NCBI GenBank assembly: GCA_050290785.1
Contig: JBNKIR010000001.1
Span: 1-64,000 of the forward strand
Length of the DNA stretch: 64,000 nt
Reading direction: 5' to 3'
DNA from: JAAGZL01 sp050290785
GTDB lineage: Bacteria; Pseudomonadota; Gammaproteobacteria; Chromatiales; Chromatiaceae
In this document: positions 46,718 to 55,426 of the stretch, piece by piece
Numbering within the stretch: the first letter of the stretch is position 1
Layout: every line of letters begins with the position of its first letter
Program-made: the position numbers and the translations under genes
Notes under the pieces: model-generated
The model's input: only the letters and a program-made list of their open reading frames with translations
The model's database searches: none
Told to the model about the DNA's origin: nothing

Positions 46718-47890
46718 ATGTATAAGATTCAAACCCTGAACAACATCTCCGCGGTTGGACTGGATAGACTTCCGCGCGATAGCTATGAGATTGCGTCAGA
46801 GATGACAAGTCCGGATGCGATCCTGCTGCGCTCCTGCAAGATGCACGACATGGAGATCCCCAAAAGTGTAAAGGCCATCGGCCGCGCCGGAGCCGGCACC
46901 AATAATATCCCGGTAGAACGCATGACCGAGATGGGCGTGCCGGTTTTTAATGCCCCTGGCGCCAACGCCAATGCAGTACGCGAGCTGGTTCTGGCCGGTA
47001 TGCTCATGGCCTGTCGTAATCTTGGAAAGGCCTGGGACTTCGCCCGTGGTCTGGAGGGGGATGACGCCGAGATCACCAAGCAGGTAGAGGCCGGTAAGAA
47101 AAACTTCGTGGGATTCGAACTGCCCGGACGCACCCTGGGCGTTGTCGGTCTGGGCGCCATCGGTGTGAAGGTGGCCAATGCGGCACGGGCCTTGGGCATG
47201 AACGTTATCGGTTACGACCCGACCATTACCAAGAAGAGTGCCTGGCAGTTGTCATCTGACGTTGCCGAGGCCCTGAGTGTGGATGACCTGTTGTCCAAGT
47301 CTGACTTTATTACCTTCCATGTTCCGCTGATCGATTCCACCAAAAACATGATAAACACCGATCGCATAAAGATCATGAAAGACAATGCCGTTATTCTGAA
47401 TTTCTCACGCAATGGCATTATCGACGACGAGGCCGTGGTGCCTGCTCTGGATGCCGGTAAGCTCTATGCCTACGTGTGTGATTTCCCCAGCAACCTGCTG
47501 AAGAATCATCCCAAGTGCATAACCATGCCGCATCTGGGTGCCTCTACCGGTGAGGCGGAGGTGAACTGTGCCGTGATGGTGGCCGAGCAGGTGCGTGATT
47601 ATCTGGAGAACGGGAATATCACCAACTCGGTCAACTTTCCGTCGATACGTCTTGGCCGGAACAGTGGTTATCGCCTGGCGGTGGTTAACTCAAATGTCCC
47701 CAACATGCTGGGCCAGATATCAACCGATCTGGCGAAGGCTGATTTGAATATCATAGACATGGTAAACAAGTCACGTGGCGATATAGCCATGACCCTGTTG
47801 GACGTGGATAAGGAGCCGGATCAGAATACCATCGATCTTCTCCTTGGTATTGATGGCGTTCTTTCTGTAAGGTGTCTGGGTTCTTTATAA
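46718..47890 (+). CDS. serA: D-3-phosphoglycerate dehydrogenase SerA
   Basis: SerA oxidises 3-phosphoglycerate, giving the substrate of SerC. The 390-aa protein has the NAD-binding motif GLGAIGVKVANAA, the catalytic Arg/Glu/His set in the hydroxyacid dehydrogenase fold (MPHLGAST) and a C-terminal ACT domain (PNMLGQISTDLAKADL). It lies 51 bp after serC. In P. aeruginosa serC is followed directly by pheA, so this gene is an insertion into the conserved order that joins two consecutive serine steps. Confidence 0.94.
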   Translation: MYKIQTLNNISAVGLDRLPRDSYEIASEMTSPDAILLRSCKMHDMEIPKSVKAIGRAGAGTNNIPVERMTEMGVPVFNAPGANANAVRELVLAGMLMACRNLGKAWDFARGLEGDDAEITKQVEAGKKNFVGFELPGRTLGVVGLGAIGVKVANAARALGMNVIGYDPTITKKSAWQLSSDVAEALSVDDLLSKSDFITFHVPLIDSTKNMINTDRIKIMKDNAVILNFSRNGIIDDEAVVPALDAGKLYAYVCDFPSNLLKNHPKCITMPHLGASTGEAEVNCAVMVAEQVRDYLENGNITNSVNFPSIRLGRNSGYRLAVVNSNVPNMLGQISTDLAKADLNIIDMVNKSRGDIAMTLLDVDKEPDQNTIDLLLGIDGVLSVRCLGSL

Positions 47891-47902
47891 AGTGGCCTGA
47901 AT

Positions 47903-48011
47903 AATTACATCCTGTAATTTTCAGACCACGGGAATCAAAAAATGTGATTTTTGATTCCCTTCATTTTCAATCACAATATGTGATTGAAAATGGCGGCACA
48001 TCATGTGCCGC
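47903..48011. repeat. Four perfect palindromes between serA and pheA
   Basis: Within 109 bp lie four perfect inverted repeats: 47903-47919 (AATTACA-TCC-TGTAATT), 47930-47959 (12-bp arms, GGGAATCAAAAA and its complement), 47962-47992 (14-bp arms, CATTTTCAATCACA and its complement, ATA centre) and 47993-48011 (GCGGCACAT-C-ATGTGCCGC). The first and second are terminator-like; the third and fourth abut. They occupy the leader of pheA and could be an attenuator, a protein-binding array or a small mobile palindromic element. Confidence 0.9.
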
Positions 48012-48069
48012 AGGAGCCGGTGAATTAATTTGTGCTTCATTGGCTGAAAATAGCGGATAATTTATTGCT

Positions 48070-49155
48070 ATGGATGAGAAAGAAAAACTGCAGCAGATCC
48101 GAGAGCGTATAGATGCTCTGGACGAACAGATCCAGAATCTGATCAACCAGCGCGCCAGTGCGGCCCAAGAGGTTGCCAAGGTCAAAAGCGATGGGGAGGG
48201 TGATGCCGTCTTCTATCGACCGGAGCGTGAGGCCAGTGTCCTGGCGGCCGTTAAGGAGCGCAACCAGGGTCCGGTGGCGGATGAGGAGATGACTCGTCTG
48301 TTCCGGGAGATCATGTCGGTTTGTCTGGCCCTGGAACAACCCATGCGCATCGCCTTTCTGGGGCCGGAGGGCACCTTCACCCAATCGGCGGCACTGAAAC
48401 ATTTCGGACATTCGGTCGAGACGGTGGCCCTGGCGTCCATTCCTGATATCTTCAGGGATGTGGAGTCTGGAGATTGCCACTATGGTGTAGTGCCGGTCGA
48501 GAACTCTACAGAGGGTGTGATCAGCCATACCCTGGATATGTTTCTCAACTCCGGCCTGCAGATCTGTGGAGAGGTCAGTCTACGTATTCATCACCATCTT
48601 ATGAGCCGAGAGCAGGACCTGTCTGCGGTGAAGAAGGTATATTCCCATCAGCAGTCTCTGGCCCAGTGTCGTCAGTGGTTGGATAGAAATATGCACCATG
48701 CCGAACAGATGCCGGTGGGGAGCAATGCCGAGGCCGCACGACTGGCCTACATGGAGCCAAATTCTGCAGCAATTGCAGGAGAGATGGCGGCACAGATATA
48801 TAAACTCGACTTTCTTGCTGAGAACATCGAGGACGAGCCGGATAACACCACCAGGTTTCTGGTCATCGGCCGCCAGGGTGTCTCCGCGAGTGGCAGGGAT
48901 AAGACCACGTTACTGCTGTCTGCACGTAATGTGGCAGGCAGCCTCAATGCGCTGCTCAGTCCCCTGGCTCAACACAATATAAGTATGACCCGTATTGAAT
49001 CCAGGCCGTCCAGACGCGGCACCTGGGACTATGTGTTCTTTATCGATATCGAAGGACACAGGGACTCTCCTGATGTTGCCAAGGCATTGGAAGAGCTAAA
49101 GGCGGATGCCAGTCTGTTTAAGATATTGGGCTCATATCCCATGGCCGTGCTGTAA
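48070..49155 (+). CDS. pheA: Bifunctional chorismate mutase/prephenate dehydratase PheA
   Basis: PheA makes phenylpyruvate from chorismate. The 361-aa protein has an AroQ chorismate mutase domain (residues 1-90, LQQIRERIDALDEQI), a prephenate dehydratase domain (AFLGPEGTFTQSAA) and a C-terminal ACT domain with the Phe-binding ESRPSRRGTWDYVFF. No good Shine-Dalgarno precedes ATG 48070; the leader is filled with palindromes that may regulate it. Confidence 0.96.
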   Translation: MDEKEKLQQIRERIDALDEQIQNLINQRASAAQEVAKVKSDGEGDAVFYRPEREASVLAAVKERNQGPVADEEMTRLFREIMSVCLALEQPMRIAFLGPEGTFTQSAALKHFGHSVETVALASIPDIFRDVESGDCHYGVVPVENSTEGVISHTLDMFLNSGLQICGEVSLRIHHHLMSREQDLSAVKKVYSHQQSLAQCRQWLDRNMHHAEQMPVGSNAEAARLAYMEPNSAAIAGEMAAQIYKLDFLAENIEDEPDNTTRFLVIGRQGVSASGRDKTTLLLSARNVAGSLNALLSPLAQHNISMTRIESRPSRRGTWDYVFFIDIEGHRDSPDVAKALEELKADASLFKILGSYPMAVL

Positions 49156-49195
49156 CCGGCTGCTTCCTGCATTTATAGATTAAGAAACAACAACG

Positions 49196-50305
49196 ATGGG
49201 TAACAAGGAAAATCAATTCGTCAGCCTTGCGGTGACCGGGGTACAACACCTCAATCCCTATGTGCCGGGCAAGCCTGTGTCTGAACTGGAGCGTGAGCTC
49301 GGCATAAGCGATTCTGTGAAGCTGGCATCGAACGAGAATCCACTCGGTTGCAGCCCTTTGGCACTGGAGGCGATTAAGGGTGAACTGGGTGATATCGCTC
49401 GCTATCCGGACGGCGGAGGCTTCGAGCTGCGCAGGGCCCTTGCGGCCAAACATGGAATAGAGGCTGCAGGTATCACCCTGGGCAATGGATCCAATGATGT
49501 GCTGGACATGATTGCACGGGTCTTTCTTGGACCAGGCAGGGAGTCTCTCTTCTCCCAGCACGCCTTTGCTGTATATCCACTTAGCAGTCAGGCGGTCGGT
49601 GCTGATCTTAAGGTCGCGCCTGCCAGGGACTATGGCCATGACCTGAACGCCATGGCTGAATTGATAAGTGAGCGCACAGGGGTGATCTGGATTGCCAATC
49701 CAAACAATCCAACCGGTAACTGGTTGAGAAGCGACGAGTTGCGCTTATTCCTGGAGTCGGTGCCAAGAGATATCATAGTGGTGGTGGATGAGGCCTATAT
49801 CGAATATGTGGATGAGTCGGACTACCCGGACACATCCGCGTGGCTTGGCGACTTTCCCAATCTTATCGTAACCCGCACCTTCTCCAAGGCCTACGGACTG
49901 GCCAGTCTGCGCGTAGGTTACGGGCTGTCCCATCCGGATGTGGCCGACCTGCTGAACCGTGTGCGTCAGCCGTTCAACGTGAATTCCATGGCCTTGGCGG
50001 CGGCCAGAGCGGCGTTGGATGATCAGGGATTTATCCAACGTGCGGTCGAGATTAACAGGCAGGGCATGTCCCAGCTTACACAGGGATTTGCTGATATGGG
50101 CCTGGATTATATCCCATCTGTGGGTAACTTCATCGCGGTAGATGTAGGCAGACCTGGGGCTGAGGTGGATCAAGCCCTGCTGCGGGAAGGGTGCATAGTA
50201 CGCCCGGTTACTGGTTACGGACTTCCCAACCACCTGCGGGTATCGATCGGTCTGGTGGAAGAGAACGAGAGGTTGTTGGCCTCTATGAAACGGGTGCTGG
50301 GGTAA
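49196..50305 (+). CDS. hisC: Histidinol-phosphate/aromatic aminotransferase HisC
   Basis: The 369-aa class I/II PLP aminotransferase begins LNPYVPGKPVSELERELG and has the PLP lysine in TFSKAYGLASLRVGYG. In this position (after pheA, before tyrA) the enzyme is the second HisC copy (HisC2/HisH_b type) in Pseudomonas and may act on aromatic keto acids. Its stop overlaps the tyrA start by 1 bp. Confidence 0.93.
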   Translation: MGNKENQFVSLAVTGVQHLNPYVPGKPVSELERELGISDSVKLASNENPLGCSPLALEAIKGELGDIARYPDGGGFELRRALAAKHGIEAAGITLGNGSNDVLDMIARVFLGPGRESLFSQHAFAVYPLSSQAVGADLKVAPARDYGHDLNAMAELISERTGVIWIANPNNPTGNWLRSDELRLFLESVPRDIIVVVDEAYIEYVDESDYPDTSAWLGDFPNLIVTRTFSKAYGLASLRVGYGLSHPDVADLLNRVRQPFNVNSMALAAARAALDDQGFIQRAVEINRQGMSQLTQGFADMGLDYIPSVGNFIAVDVGRPGAEVDQALLREGCIVRPVTGYGLPNHLRVSIGLVEENERLLASMKRVLG

Positions 50306-51186
50306 TGTTGATCAAGAGACTGGCCATCATCGGGGTAGGGCTTATCGGCGGTTCCCTGGCCCGCGCCCTGCGTGCCGCAGGCGAGGTTGGCGAGGTTGTG
50401 GGCTGTGGCCGTGGCCAGGCAAATCTGGAAAAGGCCGTAGAGCTGGGCGTGATCGACAGCTATACCCATGACGTGGGAGAGGCGGTTGCCGACGCCGACA
50501 TGATATTTTTGGCGATACCATTGGGCGCCATGCGCGACACCTTTGCCGCCATGCAGGGGCACCTTATGGACGGAGCCGTTATCACCGATGGTGGCAGCAG
50601 TAAGGGCAGCGTGGTGAATGACTGCAGGGCTGTTTTCGGTAAAGAGCTGCCAGGGTTCGTGCCTGGGCATCCGATCGCCGGTACGGAGAACAGCGGGGTC
50701 GAGGCCTCTTTCGCTGAGCTATATCAGAACAGACGGGTCATCCTTACCCCTACGGAACATACCTCAAGGGATGCAGTGCAGCGGGTGACCGCTATGTGGA
50801 AGCTGTGTGGCAGCGACGTCACTTTGATGTCGGTAGAACATCACGACGAGATATTGGCCGCCACCTCACATCTTCCCCATATGCTGGCCTTCGCCCTGGT
50901 GGATTCGCTGGCGCGTATGAAGGAGAACGACGAGATCTTCCGCTATGCCGCCGGGGGATTCCGGGACTTTACCCGTATCGCATCTTCCAGCCCCGTCATG
51001 TGGCGCGATATATGTATCGCCAATCGTGATGCGCTTGGGGTCATGATGGAGACCTATATCAAGGATATGAAAGAGTTGGCGGAGACCATCGCCAAGGGTG
51101 ACGGGGAGCGTCTGTTGGCGATATTTGAACGTGCCAAAGAGTCGCGGGATAAATATGTAGACGGGATACTTGATTCGACCGAATAG
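50305..51186 (+). CDS. tyrA: Prephenate dehydrogenase TyrA
   Basis: The 293-aa enzyme has the NAD motif IIGVGLIGGSLARAL and the prephenate dehydrogenase signature GHPIAGTENSGVEA, leading to tyrosine. The start ATG 50305 overlaps the hisC stop (TAATG); a longer frame beginning at 50191 reads into hisC and is not used. In Pseudomonas tyrA and aroA are fused; here they are separate genes with a 21-bp gap. Confidence 0.94.
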   Translation: MLIKRLAIIGVGLIGGSLARALRAAGEVGEVVGCGRGQANLEKAVELGVIDSYTHDVGEAVADADMIFLAIPLGAMRDTFAAMQGHLMDGAVITDGGSSKGSVVNDCRAVFGKELPGFVPGHPIAGTENSGVEASFAELYQNRRVILTPTEHTSRDAVQRVTAMWKLCGSDVTLMSVEHHDEILAATSHLPHMLAFALVDSLARMKENDEIFRYAAGGFRDFTRIASSSPVMWRDICIANRDALGVMMETYIKDMKELAETIAKGDGERLLAIFERAKESRDKYVDGILDSTE

Positions 51187-51207
51187 TGTCTGCAGCCGAG
51201 GTATACA

Positions 51208-52530
51208 TTGAGTTCGTCCAGTAATCTTACATTCAACGTTAAACCTGGTGGTGTGCTTACCGGCAGTCTGCGGGTGCCGGGAGATAAATCCATATCACAC
51301 CGTTCCATCATGCTCGGCTCACTAGCTGATGGTGTGACCAAAGTCAGCGGTTTTCTCGAGGGGGAGGACAGCCTCGCCACCTTGAACGCCTTCCGTGCCA
51401 TGGGAGTGCAGATTGAGGGACCTGAGGATGGAAGGGTGGTTATCCACGGTGTGGGGATGCATGGACTGAAACAGCCCCAGGATGATCTGGATCTAGGCAA
51501 CTCCGGAACATCCATGCGTCTTCTATCCGGATTGCTCGCTGGTCAGGGGTTTGCTACTACACTGATTGGAGACAGCTCTCTCTCCTGCCGTCCCATGCGT
51601 CGGGTGACCGGTCCATTGGCGGAGATGGGGGCCAGGATCGTTACAACCGAAAACGGCACTGCCCCTTTGCGCATAGAGGGTGGGGTCAGGCTGAAGGGCA
51701 TTGATTATCAGATGCCGATGGCCAGCGCCCAGGTCAAGTCATCCCTGTTGCTGGCAGGGCTGTATGCAGATGGGACCACCATTGTTACTGAACCGGCGCC
51801 GACCCGCGATCACACCGAGCGCATGCTGCGCGGGTTTGGTTACGATGTGATGTGTGACGGAAACCGCATCAGCCTGGAGGGGGGCGGAAATCTCCGGGCC
51901 TGCGATATCGATGTGCCAGCGGATATATCATCAGCCGCATTTTTCCTGGTAGGGGCAAGCATTGCGCCGGATTCTGACGTGCTCTTGGAGCATGTTGGTA
52001 TTAACCCGACCCGAGACGGCATCATCAACATACTGCGCCTGATGGGTGCGGAGATAGAGGTGTTGAATAAGAGAGAGATCGGCGGGGAGCCTGTCGCAGA
52101 CCTTCGGGTTAGGTCCGCCAGACTGAAGGGGATCAGGATACCAGAGGATCAGGTGCCGCTGGCGATTGATGAGTTTCCTGCGATATTTATTGCCGCTGCC
52201 TGTGCTGAGGGTGAAACTGTGCTGACGGGGGCGGAAGAGTTGAGGGTGAAGGAGAGCGACCGTATTCAGGTGATGGCGGATGGCCTGCTGGCCCTTGGTA
52301 TAGATGCCCAGTCCACACCAGACGGCATCAGAATTCAGGGAGGAAATATCAGAGGTGGGCAGGTAGAGAGCCATGGCGACCATCGTATAGCCATGTCATT
52401 TTCCATGGCTGCATTACGGGCAGATGGCGAGATCAGGATCAATAATTGCCGTAATGTGGATACTTCATTCCCCGGATTTGTCGATCTGGCAGCTCAAGCC
52501 GGCCTAAATATCAACTCTAACATATCGTAA
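51208..52530 (+). CDS. aroA: EPSP synthase AroA
   Basis: AroA joins shikimate 3-phosphate and PEP in the shikimate pathway. The 440-aa protein starts at TTG 51208, with GAGG 6 bp upstream, and has LRVPGDKSISHRS, LGNSGTSMRLLSGLLAG and LRVKESDR. The TTG start is unusual but no ATG lies before the first conserved motif. The GDKSISHRS form with G in LGNSGTSMR is the standard glyphosate-sensitive or class II-like pattern and cannot be resolved by eye. Confidence 0.95.
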   Translation: MSSSSNLTFNVKPGGVLTGSLRVPGDKSISHRSIMLGSLADGVTKVSGFLEGEDSLATLNAFRAMGVQIEGPEDGRVVIHGVGMHGLKQPQDDLDLGNSGTSMRLLSGLLAGQGFATTLIGDSSLSCRPMRRVTGPLAEMGARIVTTENGTAPLRIEGGVRLKGIDYQMPMASAQVKSSLLLAGLYADGTTIVTEPAPTRDHTERMLRGFGYDVMCDGNRISLEGGGNLRACDIDVPADISSAAFFLVGASIAPDSDVLLEHVGINPTRDGIINILRLMGAEIEVLNKREIGGEPVADLRVRSARLKGIRIPEDQVPLAIDEFPAIFIAAACAEGETVLTGAEELRVKESDRIQVMADGLLALGIDAQSTPDGIRIQGGNIRGGQVESHGDHRIAMSFSMAALRADGEIRINNCRNVDTSFPGFVDLAAQAGLNINSNIS

Positions 52531-52531
52531 T

Positions 52532-53200
52532 ATGGTCCCGGTAATCACCATTGATGGCCCCAGCGGCTCAGGAAAAGGCACCATAGCCAAACTGGTGGCG
52601 GAGAGGCTGGGTTGGGCAATTCTGGATAGCGGAGCCTTGTATCGGCTGGTTGGATATTCTGCCGAAAAAGCTGGCATCAGCTTCGATCAGGTAGATAACT
52701 TATGCGAACTAGCGAGGAACATGGATGTGTCGTTTGATGGGGGCGGTATCTACCTGGATGGGGAAGAGGTAAGTAGGGAAATACGTACTGAGAGCGCTGG
52801 TAATTCGGCCTCCAAGGTGGCTGCGGTACCAGAGGTAAGGCAGGCATTGTTGGAATGGCAGAGATCCTTTGCCAGGGCGCCAGGATTGGTGGCGGATGGG
52901 CGTGATATGGGGAGCGTGGTCTTCCCTGATGCCCCAATTAAGGTCTTTCTGACGGCAAGTGCCGAAGAAAGGGCGAAAAGGCGTTATAACCAGTTGAAAG
53001 AAAAAGGAATAAGTGTTAGATTGCGCGATCTCGTCAGGGATATACAGGAACGCGATGAGCGGGATAGTAATCGGGACGTGGCTCCACTCGTAGCGCCGGT
53101 CGCAGCGCTGGAGATAGAGTCCACCTCACTTTCCATTGACGAGGTGTTTGCAAAGGTGATGGAGAGGGTGCACAGCACTTTTCCTGAACTGAATATTTAG
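52532..53200 (+). CDS. cmk: Cytidylate kinase Cmk
   Basis: Cmk phosphorylates CMP and dCMP. The 222-aa protein has P-loop IDGPSGSGKGTIAKL, the GALYRL segment and GRDMGSVVFPDA. Its ATG lies 1 bp after the aroA stop. The order aroA-cmk-rpsA-ihfB is conserved from E. coli to Pseudomonas. Confidence 0.96.
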   Translation: MVPVITIDGPSGSGKGTIAKLVAERLGWAILDSGALYRLVGYSAEKAGISFDQVDNLCELARNMDVSFDGGGIYLDGEEVSREIRTESAGNSASKVAAVPEVRQALLEWQRSFARAPGLVADGRDMGSVVFPDAPIKVFLTASAEERAKRRYNQLKEKGISVRLRDLVRDIQERDERDSNRDVAPLVAPVAALEIESTSLSIDEVFAKVMERVHSTFPELNI

Positions 53201-53303
53201 GGTGGCTCACAGCAACTGTTTGCGGTGGGCCTTTGTTTAACTTAGACCGTCGGTCACCATGTGATCAGACGTTTAGTGCGACCATTCCTAGGAATATCAA
53301 CTC

Positions 53304-54980
53304 ATGACCGAAAGTTTTGCAGAATTATTTGAAGAGAGTGTTGCCAACACTCAACTACGTCCTGGCGCAATCGTAATTGGAACAGTGCTGGACATTACAT
53401 CGGATGCTGTCGTTGTTAACGCAGGACTGAAATCCGAAGGTGTTATACCCAAGAACCAGTTTTTGGATGCCGCCGGTGAACTTGAGGTTGCCGTCGGTGA
53501 TCAAGTTGAAGTGGCTCTGGATGCCGTTGAAGACGGTTTTGGAGCAACCCGCCTCTCACGTGAAAAGGCCAAGCGCGAACAGTCTTGGACATTTCTTGAG
53601 AAGGCGTTTGAATCACAAGAAACCGTTGTTGGACGCATAAATGGCAAGGTAAAGGGTGGCTTTACTGTCGAACTTGGCGAGATTCGCGCCTTCCTGCCAG
53701 GTTCCCTGGTAGATGTTCGTCCTGTACGCGATACCTCTTATCTGGAAGGAAAGGATCTGGAATTCAAGGTGATCAAACTGGATCGCCGTCGTAACAACGT
53801 AGTGGTTTCCCGCCGTGCGGTGGTTGAGACCGAGTACAGCGAAGAGCGCGAGCAGTTGCTGGAGAATCTGGAAGAGGGCATGGAGGTCAAGGGTGTGGTC
53901 AAGAACCTGACCGATTACGGAGCGTTCGTGGATCTGGGCGGTATCGATGGTCTGCTGCACATCACAGATATGGCCTGGAAGCGTGTAAAGCATCCTTCCG
54001 AGGTTGTAGACATTGCTGACGAAATTACCGTCAAGGTGCTCAAGTTTGACCGCGATAAGCAGAGAGTATCACTAGGTCTCAAGCAGATGGGCGATGATCC
54101 ATGGTCTAATCTGGCTCGTCGCTATCCGGAAAATACCCGTATCTTCGGTAAGGTCACAAACCTGGCCGATTACGGATGCTTTGTTGAGATTGAAGAGGGT
54201 GTTGAAGGTCTGGTGCACGTATCAGAAATGGACTGGACCAACAAGAATATCCATCCTTCCAAGCTGGTGCAGTTGGGTGATGAGGTTGAGGTGGTCGTTC
54301 TTGATATAGACGAAGAGCGTCGCCGTATCTCCTTGGGCATGAAACAGTGCCAGCCAAATCCATGGGATGATTTCGCAGAAAAGCACAAGAAGGGTGACCA
54401 CATCAAAGGCAATATCAAGTCTATTACTGATTTCGGTATCTTCATTGGTCTGGATGGAAACATCGATGGCCTGGTGCATCTGTCTGACATCTCTTGGGAT
54501 GAGAGCGGAGAAGAGGCGGTACGTAATTTCAAGAAAGGTCAGGAGATAGAGACGGTTGTGCTATCTGTGGATCCTGAGCGTGAGCGTATCTCTCTTGGCA
54601 TTAAGCATCTTGATCAAGACCCATTCTCCAGCTATGTCGGCTCGCATACCAAAGGCAGCGTGGTTACCGGCATCGTGCATGAGGTTGATGCAAAGGGCGC
54701 CGTCATAACTCTGGCGGAAGGCGTGGAAGGATACCTGCGCGCTTCTGAGCTGTCTCGTGACAGGGTGGAGGATGCACGTACCGTATTGAAAGAAGGTAGT
54801 GAGATTGAGGCGAAATTTCTTGGTGTTGATAGAAAGAACCGCACTATTTCACTTTCAGTCAAAGCCAAGGATGAGGAAGAGGAGGCCGCTGCTATCCAGA
54901 GCTATGCTTCTGGATCAAAAGCAGGAACCGCCACACTTGGTGATGTACTGAAGGAGCAAATGGGAGATAAGGGCGAATAA
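53304..54980 (+). CDS. rpsA: 30S ribosomal protein S1
   Basis: The 558-aa protein comprises six S1 OB-fold repeats; the first begins RPGAIVIGTVLDIT and the later ones carry the LTDYGAFVDLGGIDGLLHITDM pattern. S1 unfolds and holds mRNA on the small subunit. Length equals that of E. coli S1. A 103-bp gap after cmk may contain its own promoter. Confidence 0.98.
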   Translation: MTESFAELFEESVANTQLRPGAIVIGTVLDITSDAVVVNAGLKSEGVIPKNQFLDAAGELEVAVGDQVEVALDAVEDGFGATRLSREKAKREQSWTFLEKAFESQETVVGRINGKVKGGFTVELGEIRAFLPGSLVDVRPVRDTSYLEGKDLEFKVIKLDRRRNNVVVSRRAVVETEYSEEREQLLENLEEGMEVKGVVKNLTDYGAFVDLGGIDGLLHITDMAWKRVKHPSEVVDIADEITVKVLKFDRDKQRVSLGLKQMGDDPWSNLARRYPENTRIFGKVTNLADYGCFVEIEEGVEGLVHVSEMDWTNKNIHPSKLVQLGDEVEVVVLDIDEERRRISLGMKQCQPNPWDDFAEKHKKGDHIKGNIKSITDFGIFIGLDGNIDGLVHLSDISWDESGEEAVRNFKKGQEIETVVLSVDPERERISLGIKHLDQDPFSSYVGSHTKGSVVTGIVHEVDAKGAVITLAEGVEGYLRASELSRDRVEDARTVLKEGSEIEAKFLGVDRKNRTISLSVKAKDEEEEAAAIQSYASGSKAGTATLGDVLKEQMGDKGE

Positions 54981-55002
54981 TCACCTTATCTTAGCTAAGC
55001 GT

Positions 55003-55030
55003 TGGCCCGGGACTTAATCGCCCCGGGCCA
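55003..55030 (+). terminator. GC-rich hairpin between rpsA and ihfB
   Basis: Perfect arms TGGCCCGGG / CCCGGGCCA with a 10-nt loop, 22 bp after the rpsA stop and 24 bp before the ihfB ATG. There is no T-run, so it is more likely an attenuator or RNA-processing signal than a full terminator. Confidence 0.6.
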
Positions 55031-55054
55031 TACAAACTAAGGGGAACAACAAGA

Positions 55055-55372
55055 ATGACAAAATCAGAATTGATTGATGTCATCGCAAAAGATCAGAGTC
55101 ATCTTGCGTATCGTGATGTTGAACTCGCAGTAAAGTGTATACTCGAACAGATGAGTCAGGCTTTAGCGTCAGGAGAGAGAATAGAAATACGTGGGTTTGG
55201 CAGTTTTTCACTGCATTATCGTCCACCACGTCAAGGGAGAAATCCTAAGACTGGGACCACGGTAGCTCTCGCAGGCAAGTATGTGCCTCATTTCAAGCCT
55301 GGCAAAGAGCTGCGTGAACGCGTAAATGACAAATTTGTGAACGAATGCGATCAACCCAAAACTGCTGAATAG
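55055..55372 (+). CDS. ihfB: Integration host factor beta subunit
   Basis: IhfB pairs with IhfA to bend DNA. The 105-aa protein begins MTKSELIDVIA and has the DNA-bending arm RNPKTG and GKYVPHFKPGKELRERV, all family hallmarks. AAGGGG lies before the ATG. Position after rpsA is universal in gammaproteobacteria. Confidence 0.97.
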   Translation: MTKSELIDVIAKDQSHLAYRDVELAVKCILEQMSQALASGERIEIRGFGSFSLHYRPPRQGRNPKTGTTVALAGKYVPHFKPGKELRERVNDKFVNECDQPKTAE

Positions 55373-55426
55373 TTTCCCAGTAAGTCTGTATCCGCCTGAC
55401 CTGGAAGCACGGCGGCATATAGCTAA

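Noticed and set aside
47962..47992. Palindrome with TCACA and TGTGA as a CRP site
   Set aside because: The half-sites are in the wrong order (TCACA-N3-TGTGA); CRP needs TGTGA-N6-TCACA.
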